Shown: in pieces, positions 6,700 to 15,134 of the stretch
How the letters are laid out: each line of letters starts with the position of its first letter
Numbering within the stretch: the first letter of the stretch is position 1
From: Desulfofundulus kuznetsovii DSM 6115
GTDB taxonomy: Bacteria > Bacillota > Desulfotomaculia > Desulfotomaculales > Desulfovirgulaceae
Direction of reading: 5' to 3'
Length of the DNA: 64,000 bases
Assembly (NCBI RefSeq): GCF_000214705.1
Contig: NC_015573.1
Coordinates: 2,425,001 to 2,489,000, forward strand
The notes under the pieces: model-generated
Database searches by the model: none
The model's input: the letters and a program-made list of their open reading frames with translations, nothing else
Told to the model about the DNA's origin: nothing
Position numbers and translations under genes: made by a program

Positions 6700-8052
6700 T
6701 TACCGGAGCGCCCATAATTCCACTCTCAGCTTCCCATGGTCACTACGGGCTTTGATCGCCAGGGTTTTCCTCGATGTGTTCTTAAACTTGAAATCCCAGT
6801 ACGGCCAGGCTACTGCCGCATCCTTCCCCAGGCCCGCGTAATTCACCGGCATGCTGTGGTCGTGGCGTTCCACCACCTGTAGGCCCGCTTTTAGCACCGC
6901 CAGGTGGAGGGCCGTAGCCGTCCGGCACACGCCCCCTCCCACGTCGGGCACCGCCTTGGGGCCGTAGACCGTCTCGACGATGGACCTCCCCTCTACGAAA
7001 CCCCTGGATACCGTGCGCGGCCCCACCGTCCGGTTGAAGCTGAACACTTCTCCAGGCTGGATTATCTTGCCGTTTATCAGTGCCGCCGCCAATGCCACAT
7101 TCTTCCCGCCCCCGTCCGGCGGGTTCGAAATCTCGGCAGAACCTAAGAGTTTCGGGACGCGCAGCTTTTTGGCAATCGCCCCGGCCCCTTCGACGTGCCT
7201 CAGCTCAGACCCCTCCATCCAGACCAGGGCGGGCACTCCCTGAACGCTTTCCGGCGGCTTTTCGGCCAGGTAGTAAAGCTCCCCGGCAAGGCCGTTTTCG
7301 GCCAGCTTCCTTTCTGCCTTTTCCTCATCGCCATCCCGAGGGTAGGTGACTACCAGGTACGGGCGCTTTTCCGGAGACAGCATAGCCAAGTCCTTCAGCG
7401 CTTCCGGGCAGTGGGGGCACCATACCGCGAAAAATAAGGCGGGTTTCTCCCGCAGGTCCAGGTACGTCTCTGCTCCGCCCGGCGTGGACACCCGGAGCTG
7501 GTAATGGGCTTTCCCCTCAATTGCTTTTGGTCCCCCTGTCACGAAACTGCCGGATTGACTTTCCGCACCCGCTGCCATGGCTACCGTAGCTGCAGGCGGA
7601 GCAACAGCCGGCTTCGTACCGGGATTGATAACCAGCAGGACCAGGGTTATCACTACCAGTGCTCGGGCGGGGCCAGCGGAAATATAAGCCGTACGACCGG
7701 GCTTTTTGCCCGGCAAAACCCAATAAGAAGTAACCAGTAGCGTGCCCATCACCGCGAACTTCCAGCAGAACGGGCAAACATGCCTGGTCACGGCATAGCC
7801 GTACCCGACCAGCCCCGCGTGGAAGACCGCACCGGCGGCCAGAAAGATTCCAGTCAGCCTGTTCTTTGGCAGGCCCAGACAAAGAACACCTGCCACTGCA
7901 TAGAAAAGCGCCCCCCAGAGCCACCAGGGGCGGCCCAGGAAAGATTCCAGCTGGGCTACCGCAGAACATGCGCCGGAAGCGCAGGAAGGTTCAAGTTGCC
8001 AGGCAATGATAGCAGCCAGCGAAAGCAACAGGTATACATATCCTACAAGCAT
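6700..8052 (-). CDS. VKOR-thioredoxin-VanW three-part fusion protein
   Basis: About 450 residues in three parts. Residues 1-140 hold a VKOR-like membrane domain with several helices, a cysteine pair near the N-terminus (SCASGAC) and the redox motif CPFC. Residues 190-310 hold a thioredoxin-like domain with FAVWCPHCPEAL. The last 140 residues are a VanW domain (PGEVFSFNRTVGPRT, VPDVGGGVCRTATALH, RHDHSMPVNYAG). VKOR reoxidises periplasmic-type thioredoxins for disulfide formation; VanW domains occur in cell-surface proteins of Gram-positives. The ATG at 8052 is preferred over an upstream TTG because GGGGAGGGG lies four bases before it. It probably forms disulfides in exported proteins such as the cysteine-bearing surface proteins encoded upstream. 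Confidence 0.75.
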   Translation of the reverse strand: MLVGYVYLLLSLAAIIAWQLEPSCASGACSAVAQLESFLGRPWWLWGALFYAVAGVLCLGLPKNRLTGIFLAAGAVFHAGLVGYGYAVTRHVCPFCWKFAVMGTLLVTSYWVLPGKKPGRTAYISAGPARALVVITLVLLVINPGTKPAVAPPAATVAMAAGAESQSGSFVTGGPKAIEGKAHYQLRVSTPGGAETYLDLREKPALFFAVWCPHCPEALKDLAMLSPEKRPYLVVTYPRDGDEEKAERKLAENGLAGELYYLAEKPPESVQGVPALVWMEGSELRHVEGAGAIAKKLRVPKLLGSAEISNPPDGGGKNVALAAALINGKIIQPGEVFSFNRTVGPRTVSRGFVEGRSIVETVYGPKAVPDVGGGVCRTATALHLAVLKAGLQVVERHDHSMPVNYAGLGKDAAVAWPYWDFKFKNTSRKTLAIKARSDHGKLRVELWALR

Positions 8053-8067
8053 AAAACCCCTCCCCAA

Positions 8068-8096
8068 CAAAAAACCGCCGGGTTATTCCGGCGGCG
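8068..8096 (-). terminator. terminator after surface protein A
   Basis: Minus-strand hairpin CCGCCGG-AATAA-CCCGGCGG followed by six T, between the surface protein and the VKOR fusion. Confidence 0.85.
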
Positions 8097-8574
8097 TTTA
8101 CCTTGTCTATCGCTATAGTTTGAACATGGTCATTTGCCCGCTGGCCGTTGCTCCCGCGGCGTTCCTCACCTCAACGAAAATAGTGTGCGCCCCGTTCCCG
8201 GTGATACCCGTGGCCGTGGCATAACCGCTGACCGGCGTCCACGCGCTCCAGTTCCCGGTGTCCGCCTTTACCCGGAACTCCGTAGCCCCGGGGGCCTGGA
8301 CGACTACGTTGAAGGTAGAACCGGTGGTGCACGTGGCCCCGTTGTAACCGGATATTTTGAGTATCATTGGCGCCATACTGTTCTGCAAATTCGTTATGGC
8401 GATCAGAGCCTGGTTGGCCTTGTCGCGGGCCTCTTTAGCTAATTGGGCAGCGGACTTACTTTCGACAGAGTCCCATACTCTTGCTGCCGCAGTGTCTGCA
8501 CTGGTTTTTGCATTAGCCGCATTCAAGGCAGCTGTATTTGCTGCATTGTAAGCATTATCAGCACTGTTCTTAGC

Positions 8575-10416
8575 CTCAACTTTGACAGTAAAAGCCGGTT
8601 TTAGGCTCCATCAACTCTTGAAAACCCAGTAAAATCAAGGATGTATATTGGGATTATCAAAAAATGTTGTGCCACGTATACCATTTATTGTCTTTGAATA
8701 TCCAATGTTGCCATGTTATAATGATTATGCTATGTTTGTCAGGACAAAAACCTTCACCAATAAAGATGGCACTAAAAGGACGTACTTACAAATAGTTGAA
8801 GGTGTTCGTGAAAACGGTAAAGTACGCCAGAAAGTTGTTGCTAACCTGGGCCGCATTGAAGATGCCCAGTCGGGTAGCCTCGACCGTTTAATTGAAAGTC
8901 TGGCTAAATTCTCCAAAAAGAGGTGGGTCCAAGCTGAAGCCGCCAGGCTCATGGTCTTAGAGGCAAAAGAATGGGGTACCGAGCTGATCTTCCGGCACCT
9001 GTGGGAAAAGCTGGGACTGGCTGCCATTATCAAAAACCTTCTTGAGAAAACAGAAATAACCAGCCCTCTTGATGAAGCCATATACGCCATGGTCCTAAAC
9101 CGTATCAGTGACCCATTGTCCAAGCGGGCGGTCAACGAATGGATCAACGAGATCTACCGGCCCGCCTTTAAGGAACTGGAGTTACACCATTTTTACCGGG
9201 CACTGGACTTTCTCATCTTACATAAGGAAACCATTGAACTGGAGTTATTTGAGCAAACGAAAAATCTATTTAACCTGGAACTGGATCTGGTTTTCTGGGA
9301 CACCACCTCCACCTACTTCACTGGAAATGGTCCCGAAGGTCTGGCGGAATACGGGTATTCCAAAGACCACCGCTCCGACCGGGTGCAGATTATTGTGGGT
9401 GTGCTTATGACCCGGGAAGGAATACCGGTGGCTCACCAGGTTTTTCCCGGTAATACTGCCGACATCGAGACCTTCAAGAAGGTCATCCATGATACCCGGA
9501 CACGGTTTCTACTCCGGCGGGTAATCTTCGTAGCCGACCGGGGAATGGTTAGCCCAACACTTCTGGATGAACTGGATAAAGAACATAATCGAATATATCG
9601 TCGGCGTAAAAATGCGCCGGATGCAGGCGGTTGCGGAAGTGTTGAAAACGGGCGGCCGTTATAAAGAAGTGGCCGAGAACTTGAAAGTAAAAGAAGTCTG
9701 GCATGATGCCAATCGTTACATTATCTGCTATAACCCAATGGAGGCTGAACACGACCGAAAAGCCCGGGAAGAGATTGTCAAGAAATTGGAAAAACAGCTC
9801 AACGAAAAAGGTCTTAAATCAATGCTATCAAACAGTGGCTACAGCAGGTTTCTGAAAATATCAGGCGCCAATGTTGCCGTGGATCAGAAGGCTCTGGAAG
9901 AAGATGCCCGTTATGACGGGAAGTATGTTCTCAGGACCAACTCCCAACTGGACACCGCAGAGGCAGCCCTGGCATACAAAGAACTCTGGCGGGTGGAAAG
10001 GGCCTTTCGGGAATTAAAATCCACCCTTGATTTAAGGCCAATCTACCACTGGAAAGACCGCCGGGTAAGGGCACATGTCATGGTTTGTTTTCTGGCGCTG
10101 GTGTTGGAATCGGCTTTTTACCGGTATCTCAAGCTGGCCGGCAGCCAGGTTGAATACTTGTATCTCATGAGAGATTTAAAAAATCTAAAAGCCGTCGAGT
10201 TAACCCTGGAAGGTATAAGATACTTGTGCCGAACTGAATTACCAGGAAATGCTTTTCAAGCTTTTAAAGCATTGGGAATAGGAGTACCAAATCATGTAAT
10301 AATCATTAATTAGCAAATCTACCACAATAAGGGAAAATGTTGTGGCACGCCAACTCGTTATGTCCCGGAAGCCTTGATTTTCCGGGGTTTTATTGGGATT
10401 GGGTGTTAAAGTTCAG
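8575..10416 (+). mobile_element. IS1634-family insertion sequence, copy 1
   Basis: This element is 1842 bp. Its ends, defined by comparison with copy 2, are CTCAACTTTGACA and, inverted, CTGAACTTTAACA. It is flanked by a 5-bp target duplication TTAGC at 8570-8574 and 10417-10421, so it arrived by simple transposition into surface protein A. It is one base longer than copy 2; the extra A near 9586 breaks its transposase. Confidence 0.9.
8729..10313 (+). pseudogene. IS1634-family transposase, frameshifted
   Basis: Same protein as the intact copy at 41467-43050 (MFVRTKTFTNKDGTKRTYLQ). An extra A within GAACATAATC at about 9586 shifts the frame after DELDKEH, and the rest (IEYIVGVKMRR onward) continues in another frame to 10313. 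DDE motif regions include FWDTTSTYF, FVADRGMVS and the C-terminal WRVERAFRELKS. Single-residue differences from copy 2 (A/T, N/S, V/L) show the copies have begun to diverge. The other copy could supply transposase in trans. Confidence 0.85.
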
Positions 10417-10421
10417 TTAGC
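10417..10421. repeat. target-site duplication of IS copy 1 (right)
   Basis: TTAGC, identical to 8570-8574 on the other side of the element. Confidence 0.85.
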
Positions 10422-11013
10422 AGCATTCGCCAAATTGCTTGCATTAATAACATTATTATACAAGTTATTAAATTGGGTCTCCGTTTGCGCAAAAATTATG
10501 GCGTAATATTCTAGCTTAAACGTACCCGTTACATCTGCATATCCTGAATTATAATATGGACAATACGCAGCAGGAGTTCCAAATCTTATTCCACGATAAT
10601 TTTGACCAATGAAAAAATCGCCCAAAACAACTTCGGTTCCTACACCGAAGTTCCAAGGTTGAAATTCGATAGTCATCCAATAAGATTCAACACCATTCGT
10701 ATCAATAAGATAAAGGGGTATCCGCACAACAGTAGCGTAGTTCCAAGAACTGGATATACTCCGATCAGTAACAGTAAATCTAAAAACAATTCTACCTGCT
10801 CCCATATTTCCTGGTACATAACAAGGGTTAGGATTTGGTCCGTATAAGTATTGTGCAAAAACGTAGCTTCCTTTTCCACTAAAACTCATTCTTACTGAGG
10901 TTTGTCCGTTTCCTGTAGATGCTTGATAATAATCTGCAAATGCTGCAGATGTATGAGTAAAGATAAAAATAGAAAACAAAATCACCAAGCGAACTATATA
11001 TTTAAGAAAGTCA

Positions 11014-11023
11014 CCCCCCCCCC
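11014..11023 (-). repeat. G10 homopolymer tract near the 5' end of surface protein A
   Basis: Ten G on the minus strand, 12 codons after the well-supported start at 11059. With ten G the frame ends within a few codons (TAG). With eight or eleven G it reads into the signal peptide and head domain. This is the layout of a slipped-strand phase-variation switch, or it may be a sequence error. Confidence 0.55.
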
Positions 11024-11072
11024 GGCCCATTTTTTGTTATTCATCACATTATTAACCATTTTACGTTCCTCC

Positions 11073-11816
11073 TTAAATTTGATTGATTTTCACAATTCTC
11101 CAGCCTTGCTTCGTCCGAAAGAAACCTGCTAGAACCGAAACATCCCTGCTTTCAACATGATAACCAAACCTAACCAACATGCTCTTCCCCCGCTTCCACA
11201 CCGGCACTACTTTCAAATCCACTACTCTGCCAATCACCACCCCCTTTCCGATGACCGCCGCTCCCATCTCCTGGCTCCTCCTGGCCGGGCCGGCCAGATA
11301 CTTCGTCGCCCCCTGCCAGTTCCCGGCGGCCAGGGCGTCAAGGTAACCCTGAAAAACCCGCTTTGCTGCATCCGCTTCCGCCCCGCTTACAAACAGGCTT
11401 ACTCCTGACATATCTGGCTTCGCTTCCCGGAAAGATGCGACCTTCCAACCCTGGCCGGTTTTTGTCATGTCCATGCTGTACCAACCCACGTCAGCCGACC
11501 CGTCCTGCAGGGTCAGTTCCACCGTGGCCAGCACTTTGGCCCAGCCCCGGCCCAGGGCGCCCACGGAGCAGGATACGTCTTCGACTTTTGCCGTGACCTT
11601 GCTGCCTTTCAACCGGGAAACCGCAAAGGCCGCGTCACCGGAGGAATACTTCAAGGGGGTATCGACGTTCCCGGTAGCCAGGGCGCGGACATAGTTTTCG
11701 GCGGCCTTTTTGGGCGGAACGGAAGCGCAAACCCGCCAGATGTTATAACCTAGAACGGAAAAGATTAAAATCGCGGCCAGTATAAATATTGTTTTTTTCG
11801 CCAAAAGAAACGCCAC
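11073..11816 (-). CDS. membrane-anchored protein with two NTF2-like domains (TcpC-like)
   Basis: A 247-residue protein with one N-terminal membrane helix (TIFILAAILIFSVLGYNIW). It has two similar domains of about 100 residues, each opening with a helix of the pattern (A/V).(N/G)YV.ALA.GN.(D/Q)..(L/A)KY and closing with a GW(K/R)V strand. That architecture matches TcpC/Orf13-type conjugation proteins and other NTF2-like secretion scaffolds. It probably sits in the membrane with the domains outside. The VirB4, VirB6-like and lytic transglycosylase genes in this window support a conjugation role, but primary similarity cannot be measured here. Confidence 0.55.
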   Translation of the reverse strand: MAFLLAKKTIFILAAILIFSVLGYNIWRVCASVPPKKAAENYVRALATGNVDTPLKYSSGDAAFAVSRLKGSKVTAKVEDVSCSVGALGRGWAKVLATVELTLQDGSADVGWYSMDMTKTGQGWKVASFREAKPDMSGVSLFVSGAEADAAKRVFQGYLDALAAGNWQGATKYLAGPARRSQEMGAAVIGKGVVIGRVVDLKVVPVWKRGKSMLVRFGYHVESRDVSVLAGFFRTKQGWRIVKINQI

Positions 11817-11821
11817 CCCCT

Positions 11822-11854
11822 CAAAAAACGACGCTCCGGAAATTTCCCGGGGCG
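11822..11854 (-). terminator. terminator after surface protein B
   Basis: Minus-strand hairpin CGCCCCGG with CCGGAGCG (one mismatch) around GAAATTT, followed by TCGTTTTTT, downstream of surface protein B. Confidence 0.65.
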
Positions 11855-11933
11855 AAAGTTATACCCTGAACACCGTTATGCAACCTGGGATCCGTTCCTG
11901 GCCAGGTCCTTGATGGAACCTGGAAAAAATAAG

Positions 11934-12802
11934 CTATATTTTAAATGCCGTCATAGTTGCTTGTGAGGTATTTCCCGCCACGTCCTTCACTTCGACGGTA
12001 ATAGTATGAGCTCCAGAAGATGAAAGCGCGACTGGAATCGCGCTTGCAGGAATGTTGTACCATCCCGTCCAACCGCCGCCATCCACCCGGGCACGGGCCT
12101 GTAACTGGCCGGCCCTGTTGTCGGTCGCCTGGACGACCACGTAGAAGGTCCCGGTAGTGGTACAAGTGGCTCCGTTCAGCCCCTGCACTTTCTGAATTGT
12201 CGGCGGTGTGGTATCCGCACCGCCCTGGGCCGCCTGGTAGGCCCAGTAAGCGGCGGAATGGCCGTTGTAAATTGTATTAGCAGCGGCAGTATCCGCGGAA
12301 GACTTAGCGGCGTTGGCGGCGTTATAAGCGTTCCGGGCGTCAATTGCGGCGCTGTTAGCCCATTATAGGCGTTCTGAGCATTAGTAGCCGCTACATTAGC
12401 TGCAACAGTGGCTGTTTTAGGAGAGTACCCGGAAAACGTTCCTGAAGTAGTTACCGTTGTTGAAAATGTTACATAGACAGGTTCACTCGAATCAATACCT
12501 AAGTCTGCATTATAAGTGTTGCGAGACCCCGAGATAAACCCGCTAACCTGCCAAGTACATCCGTCATCGGGAATCGTAATAGAAGCACTAGAAGATCCTA
12601 CCGATACCGACAGGTTTTGGGCGTAGCCTTGAGTAACATTATATCCTGTTGCTACCCCGCCTCCCCAGTTATAATAAACAGAATACTTCCCCGTAGGCAA
12701 TGATACAGTATAAATGTACGCTTCCGCTCTATCAGCAAATGTAATAAAAATTAGAAGTAATAAGAAAACAAAAAATCCCACTTTCTTTGCTATACGATTC
12801 AT
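11934..12802 (-). pseudogene. modular surface protein B (paralogue of A), frameshifted
   Basis: The ATG at 12802 opens a signal peptide (MNRIAKKVGFFVFLLLLIFI, then DRAEAY). The head domain (to about residue 125) differs from protein A. It is followed by the same alanine/asparagine stalk (NAYNAANAAKSSADTAAA) and the same Ig-like end (LNGATCTTTGTFYVVVQA to MTAFKI). A missing base near 12358-12362 (AATGGGCTAACAGC where AATGCNGCTAACAGC is expected) breaks the frame between NAQNAYN and ANSAAIDARN. The break is either real decay or a sequence error. Shared stalk with different heads suggests modular tip proteins. Confidence 0.6.
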
Positions 12803-12867
12803 CTTTTTCTTAAGCCCCCTTAATTTTGGTTTTTTTACCGTTTTTTCTGGACAGCTGGAACCTCGAA

Positions 12868-13476
12868 TTAAGTCCTCACTACGATCCTGGCCGCCGCCCA
12901 CCTGGTGGTCTCAGCGTCCGAACCCATCACGCCTTTAGCCCTGCCCGTGACCACCGCGACCACGCCCGGCGCCTCCAGCACGGTAACCCTGGCCCCCGCA
13001 CCGCCGGGCAGTACGTCATATTTGCTCACTCCGAAGCTCCTGGGGAACCCCTCTCCTGCCAAGTCCTCCACCGCCAGGCCGGCGCCGTTGAAGACGTACT
13101 TTTTCCCCACAGGGGCGTAGCGGTCGTCGCCGTTATAGACCACCAGGACATAGCCGGGGGTTCCGGCCATCCCGGACCCCGGCAAGGGGGATAGGGTGAC
13201 CGGGTCCAGTCCCAGGTTTTTGGCCAGGACCGACACGAAGACCAGGTTGGCCTTGTCGGGGTCTATCCTGGGCTCCCCCTCGGCCTGGCTTCTCTCCACC
13301 ACGCAGGAAGCAGCCGCCCGGGCCGCCTCGGCCACCGCCTGGCCCAGGTCAACGTCGGACTGGGCGACAAACCGCGTATACTGGGCAGTCCCGGCTATCA
13401 AAAACATAAGCAGGGGTAGGAGTATCACCAAGAAGAGGCTTATAAACCCCCTCCCGTCACGGGTTAACCCTTTCAC
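12868..13476 (-). CDS. TadG/TadE-like pilus assembly protein
   Basis: A 202-residue protein with a short basic start and one N-terminal membrane helix (GFISLFLVILLPLLMFLIAG), then an exported domain with AQSDVDLGQAVAEAARAAA, typical of TadE/TadG-like minor pseudopilins. It is the last gene of the first Tad set and overlaps its upstream neighbour by 20 bp. It is expected to work with the Flp pilus at the cell envelope, either in initiation or anchoring. Confidence 0.6.
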   Translation of the reverse strand: MKGLTRDGRGFISLFLVILLPLLMFLIAGTAQYTRFVAQSDVDLGQAVAEAARAAASCVVERSQAEGEPRIDPDKANLVFVSVLAKNLGLDPVTLSPLPGSGMAGTPGYVLVVYNGDDRYAPVGKKYVFNGAGLAVEDLAGEGFPRSFGVSKYDVLPGGAGARVTVLEAPGVVAVVTGRAKGVMGSDAETTRWAAARIVVRT

Positions 13477-13867
13477 TGAAGGTCTTCCCCCCCACCCTTA
13501 GCCGTACGTTATTCGGCGGCGAACCGTTTATGAGCAGGCCCAATATGAACGGCTTCTGATCGAAACTACAGGTAACCCGCAGGTTTATTTCCGATGCCGA
13601 AAAGTCCAGGTTGTTGCGCAGCACCCTGGGGTCTCCCATGCTCTCGCGCGGCCCTTCGATCGAGATCACCGTCAACCCCACGCCTTTAAAGGCGTTGACC
13701 ATAGCCGCCTCGTCGGCAGTCGTAAGATACCCCTCCAGGCGCGCCCGGTCCAGGTAGTAGTGGAGGATGTTTTGGGCCTTGAGGTGCCGCGTCTGGACAA
13801 GATACATATCTATGCTCCCGAAAATGAGAAAGCACAGCAGGCCGAAAACGATGAGCAGCTCCACCAT
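13457..13867 (-). CDS. TadE-like pseudopilin
   Basis: The membrane segment MVELLIVFGLLCFLIFGSID is preceded by GF, so GFLMVE would place a Glu at +5 of a prepilin-type cleavage site. That implies the true start is upstream of ATG 13867, yet no ATG, GTG or TTG with a ribosome site is in frame nearby; a small indel or an unusual start is possible. The exported part runs to SERVNP. It belongs to the pilin block of Tad set 1 and is probably processed by the TadV-like peptidase encoded upstream. Confidence 0.55.
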   Translation of the reverse strand: MVELLIVFGLLCFLIFGSIDMYLVQTRHLKAQNILHYYLDRARLEGYLTTADEAAMVNAFKGVGLTVISIEGPRESMGDPRVLRNNLDFSASEINLRVTCSFDQKPFILGLLINGSPPNNVRLRVGGKTFSERVNP

Positions 13868-13887
13868 GAGAAAGCCGCGGGCGTCGC

Positions 13888-14070
13888 CTAGAAGCCGGAA
13901 CCCATAATGTCCGTGACAGCGCCCACTGCCTTCTGATACAGGGAGCGCACTTCCGGCATCAGTATCGCCAGGACAGAGGCGGCCACTGTAGCCAGTGCCA
14001 CCGCAACAACAAGAATTTCCGCCAGGCTGTAGCCTTCTTCTCCGGACAAGCACTTTTTGAGCCGGCACAT
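13888..14070 (-). CDS. Flp-type pilin-like protein, 60 aa
   Basis: MCRLKKCLSGEEG is followed by YSLAEILVVAVALATVAAS: a glycine cleavage site with Glu at +5 and a long hydrophobic helix, the hallmark of type IVb/Flp prepilins. It lies after the terminator that follows the first pilin gene, so it may be expressed at a lower level. It is likely a minor pilin or second subunit. Confidence 0.65.
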   Translation of the reverse strand: MCRLKKCLSGEEGYSLAEILVVAVALATVAASVLAILMPEVRSLYQKAVGAVTDIMGSGF

Positions 14071-14092
14071 AACATCACCTCCGATAGAAGGG

Positions 14093-14115
14093 AAAAAGCG
14101 GGGTTTGAACCCCGC
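14093..14115 (-). terminator. terminator after the main pilin gene
   Basis: Perfect hairpin GCGGGGTT-TG-AACCCCGC followed by five T on the minus strand. It may limit read-through into the minor pilin genes. Confidence 0.85.
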
Positions 14116-14130
14116 CGGAGTGCGTTTTGA

Positions 14131-14325
14131 TTAAGGATTTGAAGTCCAGCTGTTAATGATGTCGTTAAGCTTCGTCCCTACGTTTTTAGCTGCGTCGTTC
14201 AGACCGAGCTTCATGGAACCGAGCACTACGGTCGCTATGACTCCCAGCACGCCTACGATCACCAGAAGCTCGGCCATTTCGTAACCGTGCTCATCGCGCC
14301 AAACTTTCTTAAGCAAATCCAGCAC
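14131..14325 (-). CDS. flp: Flp-type major pilin candidate, 64 aa
   Basis: MLDLLKKVWRDEHG is followed by YEMAELLVIVGVLGVIATVV: short basic leader, Gly cleavage site, Glu at +5, then the membrane helix and a short polar tail ending SWTSNP. The size and the strong terminator just downstream fit the major subunit of a Tad pilus. It sits immediately after tadC, as Flp genes often neighbour the tad block. Confidence 0.7.
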   Translation of the reverse strand: MLDLLKKVWRDEHGYEMAELLVIVGVLGVIATVVLGSMKLGLNDAAKNVGTKLNDIINSWTSNP

Positions 14326-14360
14326 AAAAACACTCCTTTCTTGAAGGCTTCACCTGCTTA

Positions 14361-15134
14361 CTAGAAGAAAAATATAGCCTCCCGCAGGACCCCAGCCACG
14401 CGGTAGAGCAGGGGCCCCACGATGAGCCCCACGACAGCCGCCAGAGGAAGGGCGCGGTACAGGGTGAAGTACAGCGGCCTCTTGACAATGTTCACCTCCT
14501 CCGCCAACTGCCGCAGGCGTTCCAGGTTGTAGGCTTCCCTCTGCATAACACCCTCGAGATTCTTAAGCCCCACCCGGTCCACCTGGCCCAGGAGGGACAC
14601 AAGGATCTCCGCCTCCGGCCCCAGGTTCCGCCTGAGCACCTCAAGGGCGCGCTTGGAACCTGCGGGCCAGCAGGCCAGGCAGTCGCTCACGGCCTTGCGG
14701 AGCCGCGGAGTGAGAAGTGCCGACGCACGCATGGCCTGTGGCAGGTTGCAGCCCGCCCGCAGGTAAAGCTCTACCGCCTCGAAAAAGACGGTAAGTTCCC
14801 GTATGGTAGACGCCCTCTCACCCCCTTCTTTGAATTTGCCCAGCATCCTGGTAATTAACAAGCCCACGGCACCGCCGACGGCAACCAGGAACACCAGTAC
14901 CTGCGGCCTGCTACCCCACCCCAAAAGCAGCATACCAACCATACCGGCCAAAACGGCTGCAGTTTCCCTGGTACTCCGGGGGTCACGGGGCCTCCCGGGT
15001 CTGCTGTTCCCCTTTATCTCTTTCAAACGAACCCGCCGGTCAGCAGGGAAAAGAAGCTTTAACGCCATCAGCACCCAGGCGCCGGCCGCAAGACCCAGAC
15101 CAGCGGCAGCCAGGATGACAAGGCCGGTAATCAT
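14361..15134 (-). CDS. tadC: TadC-like inner-membrane platform protein (set 1)
   Basis: A 257-residue GspF/T2SF-domain protein. It has N-terminal membrane helices, a cytoplasmic helical domain (FFEAVELYLRAGCNLPQAMR, typical of F-domain proteins) and C-terminal helices (LPLAAVVGLIVGPLLY). It overlaps the stop of tadB by 4 bp. It pairs with TadB as the membrane base on which the CpaF ATPase drives pilus assembly. Confidence 0.75.
   Translation of the reverse strand: MITGLVILAAAGLGLAAGAWVLMALKLLFPADRRVRLKEIKGNSRPGRPRDPRSTRETAAVLAGMVGMLLLGWGSRPQVLVFLVAVGGAVGLLITRMLGKFKEGGERASTIRELTVFFEAVELYLRAGCNLPQAMRASALLTPRLRKAVSDCLACWPAGSKRALEVLRRNLGPEAEILVSLLGQVDRVGLKNLEGVMQREAYNLERLRQLAEEVNIVKRPLYFTLYRALPLAAVVGLIVGPLLYRVAGVLREAIFFF

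Larger units (their letters stand above)
8113..11059 (-). pseudogene. modular surface protein A, split by IS copy 1
   Basis: Removing the IS at 8575-10416 and one copy of the TTAGC duplication joins LANAA to KNSADNAYNAANTAA in frame, restoring one gene. The N-terminal half (10422-11059) has a signal peptide ending SAAFADYY and a beta-rich head with two cysteines. The C-terminal half (8113-8569) has an alanine/asparagine-rich stalk and an Ig-like domain (YNGATCTT to MTMFKL). The best ribosome site, TAAGGAGG before ATG 11059, is out of frame with the head by one base at a G10 tract (11014-11023). An in-frame ATG at 11030 has no ribosome site. So the gene is broken twice, by the tract and by the IS. 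Confidence 0.7.
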
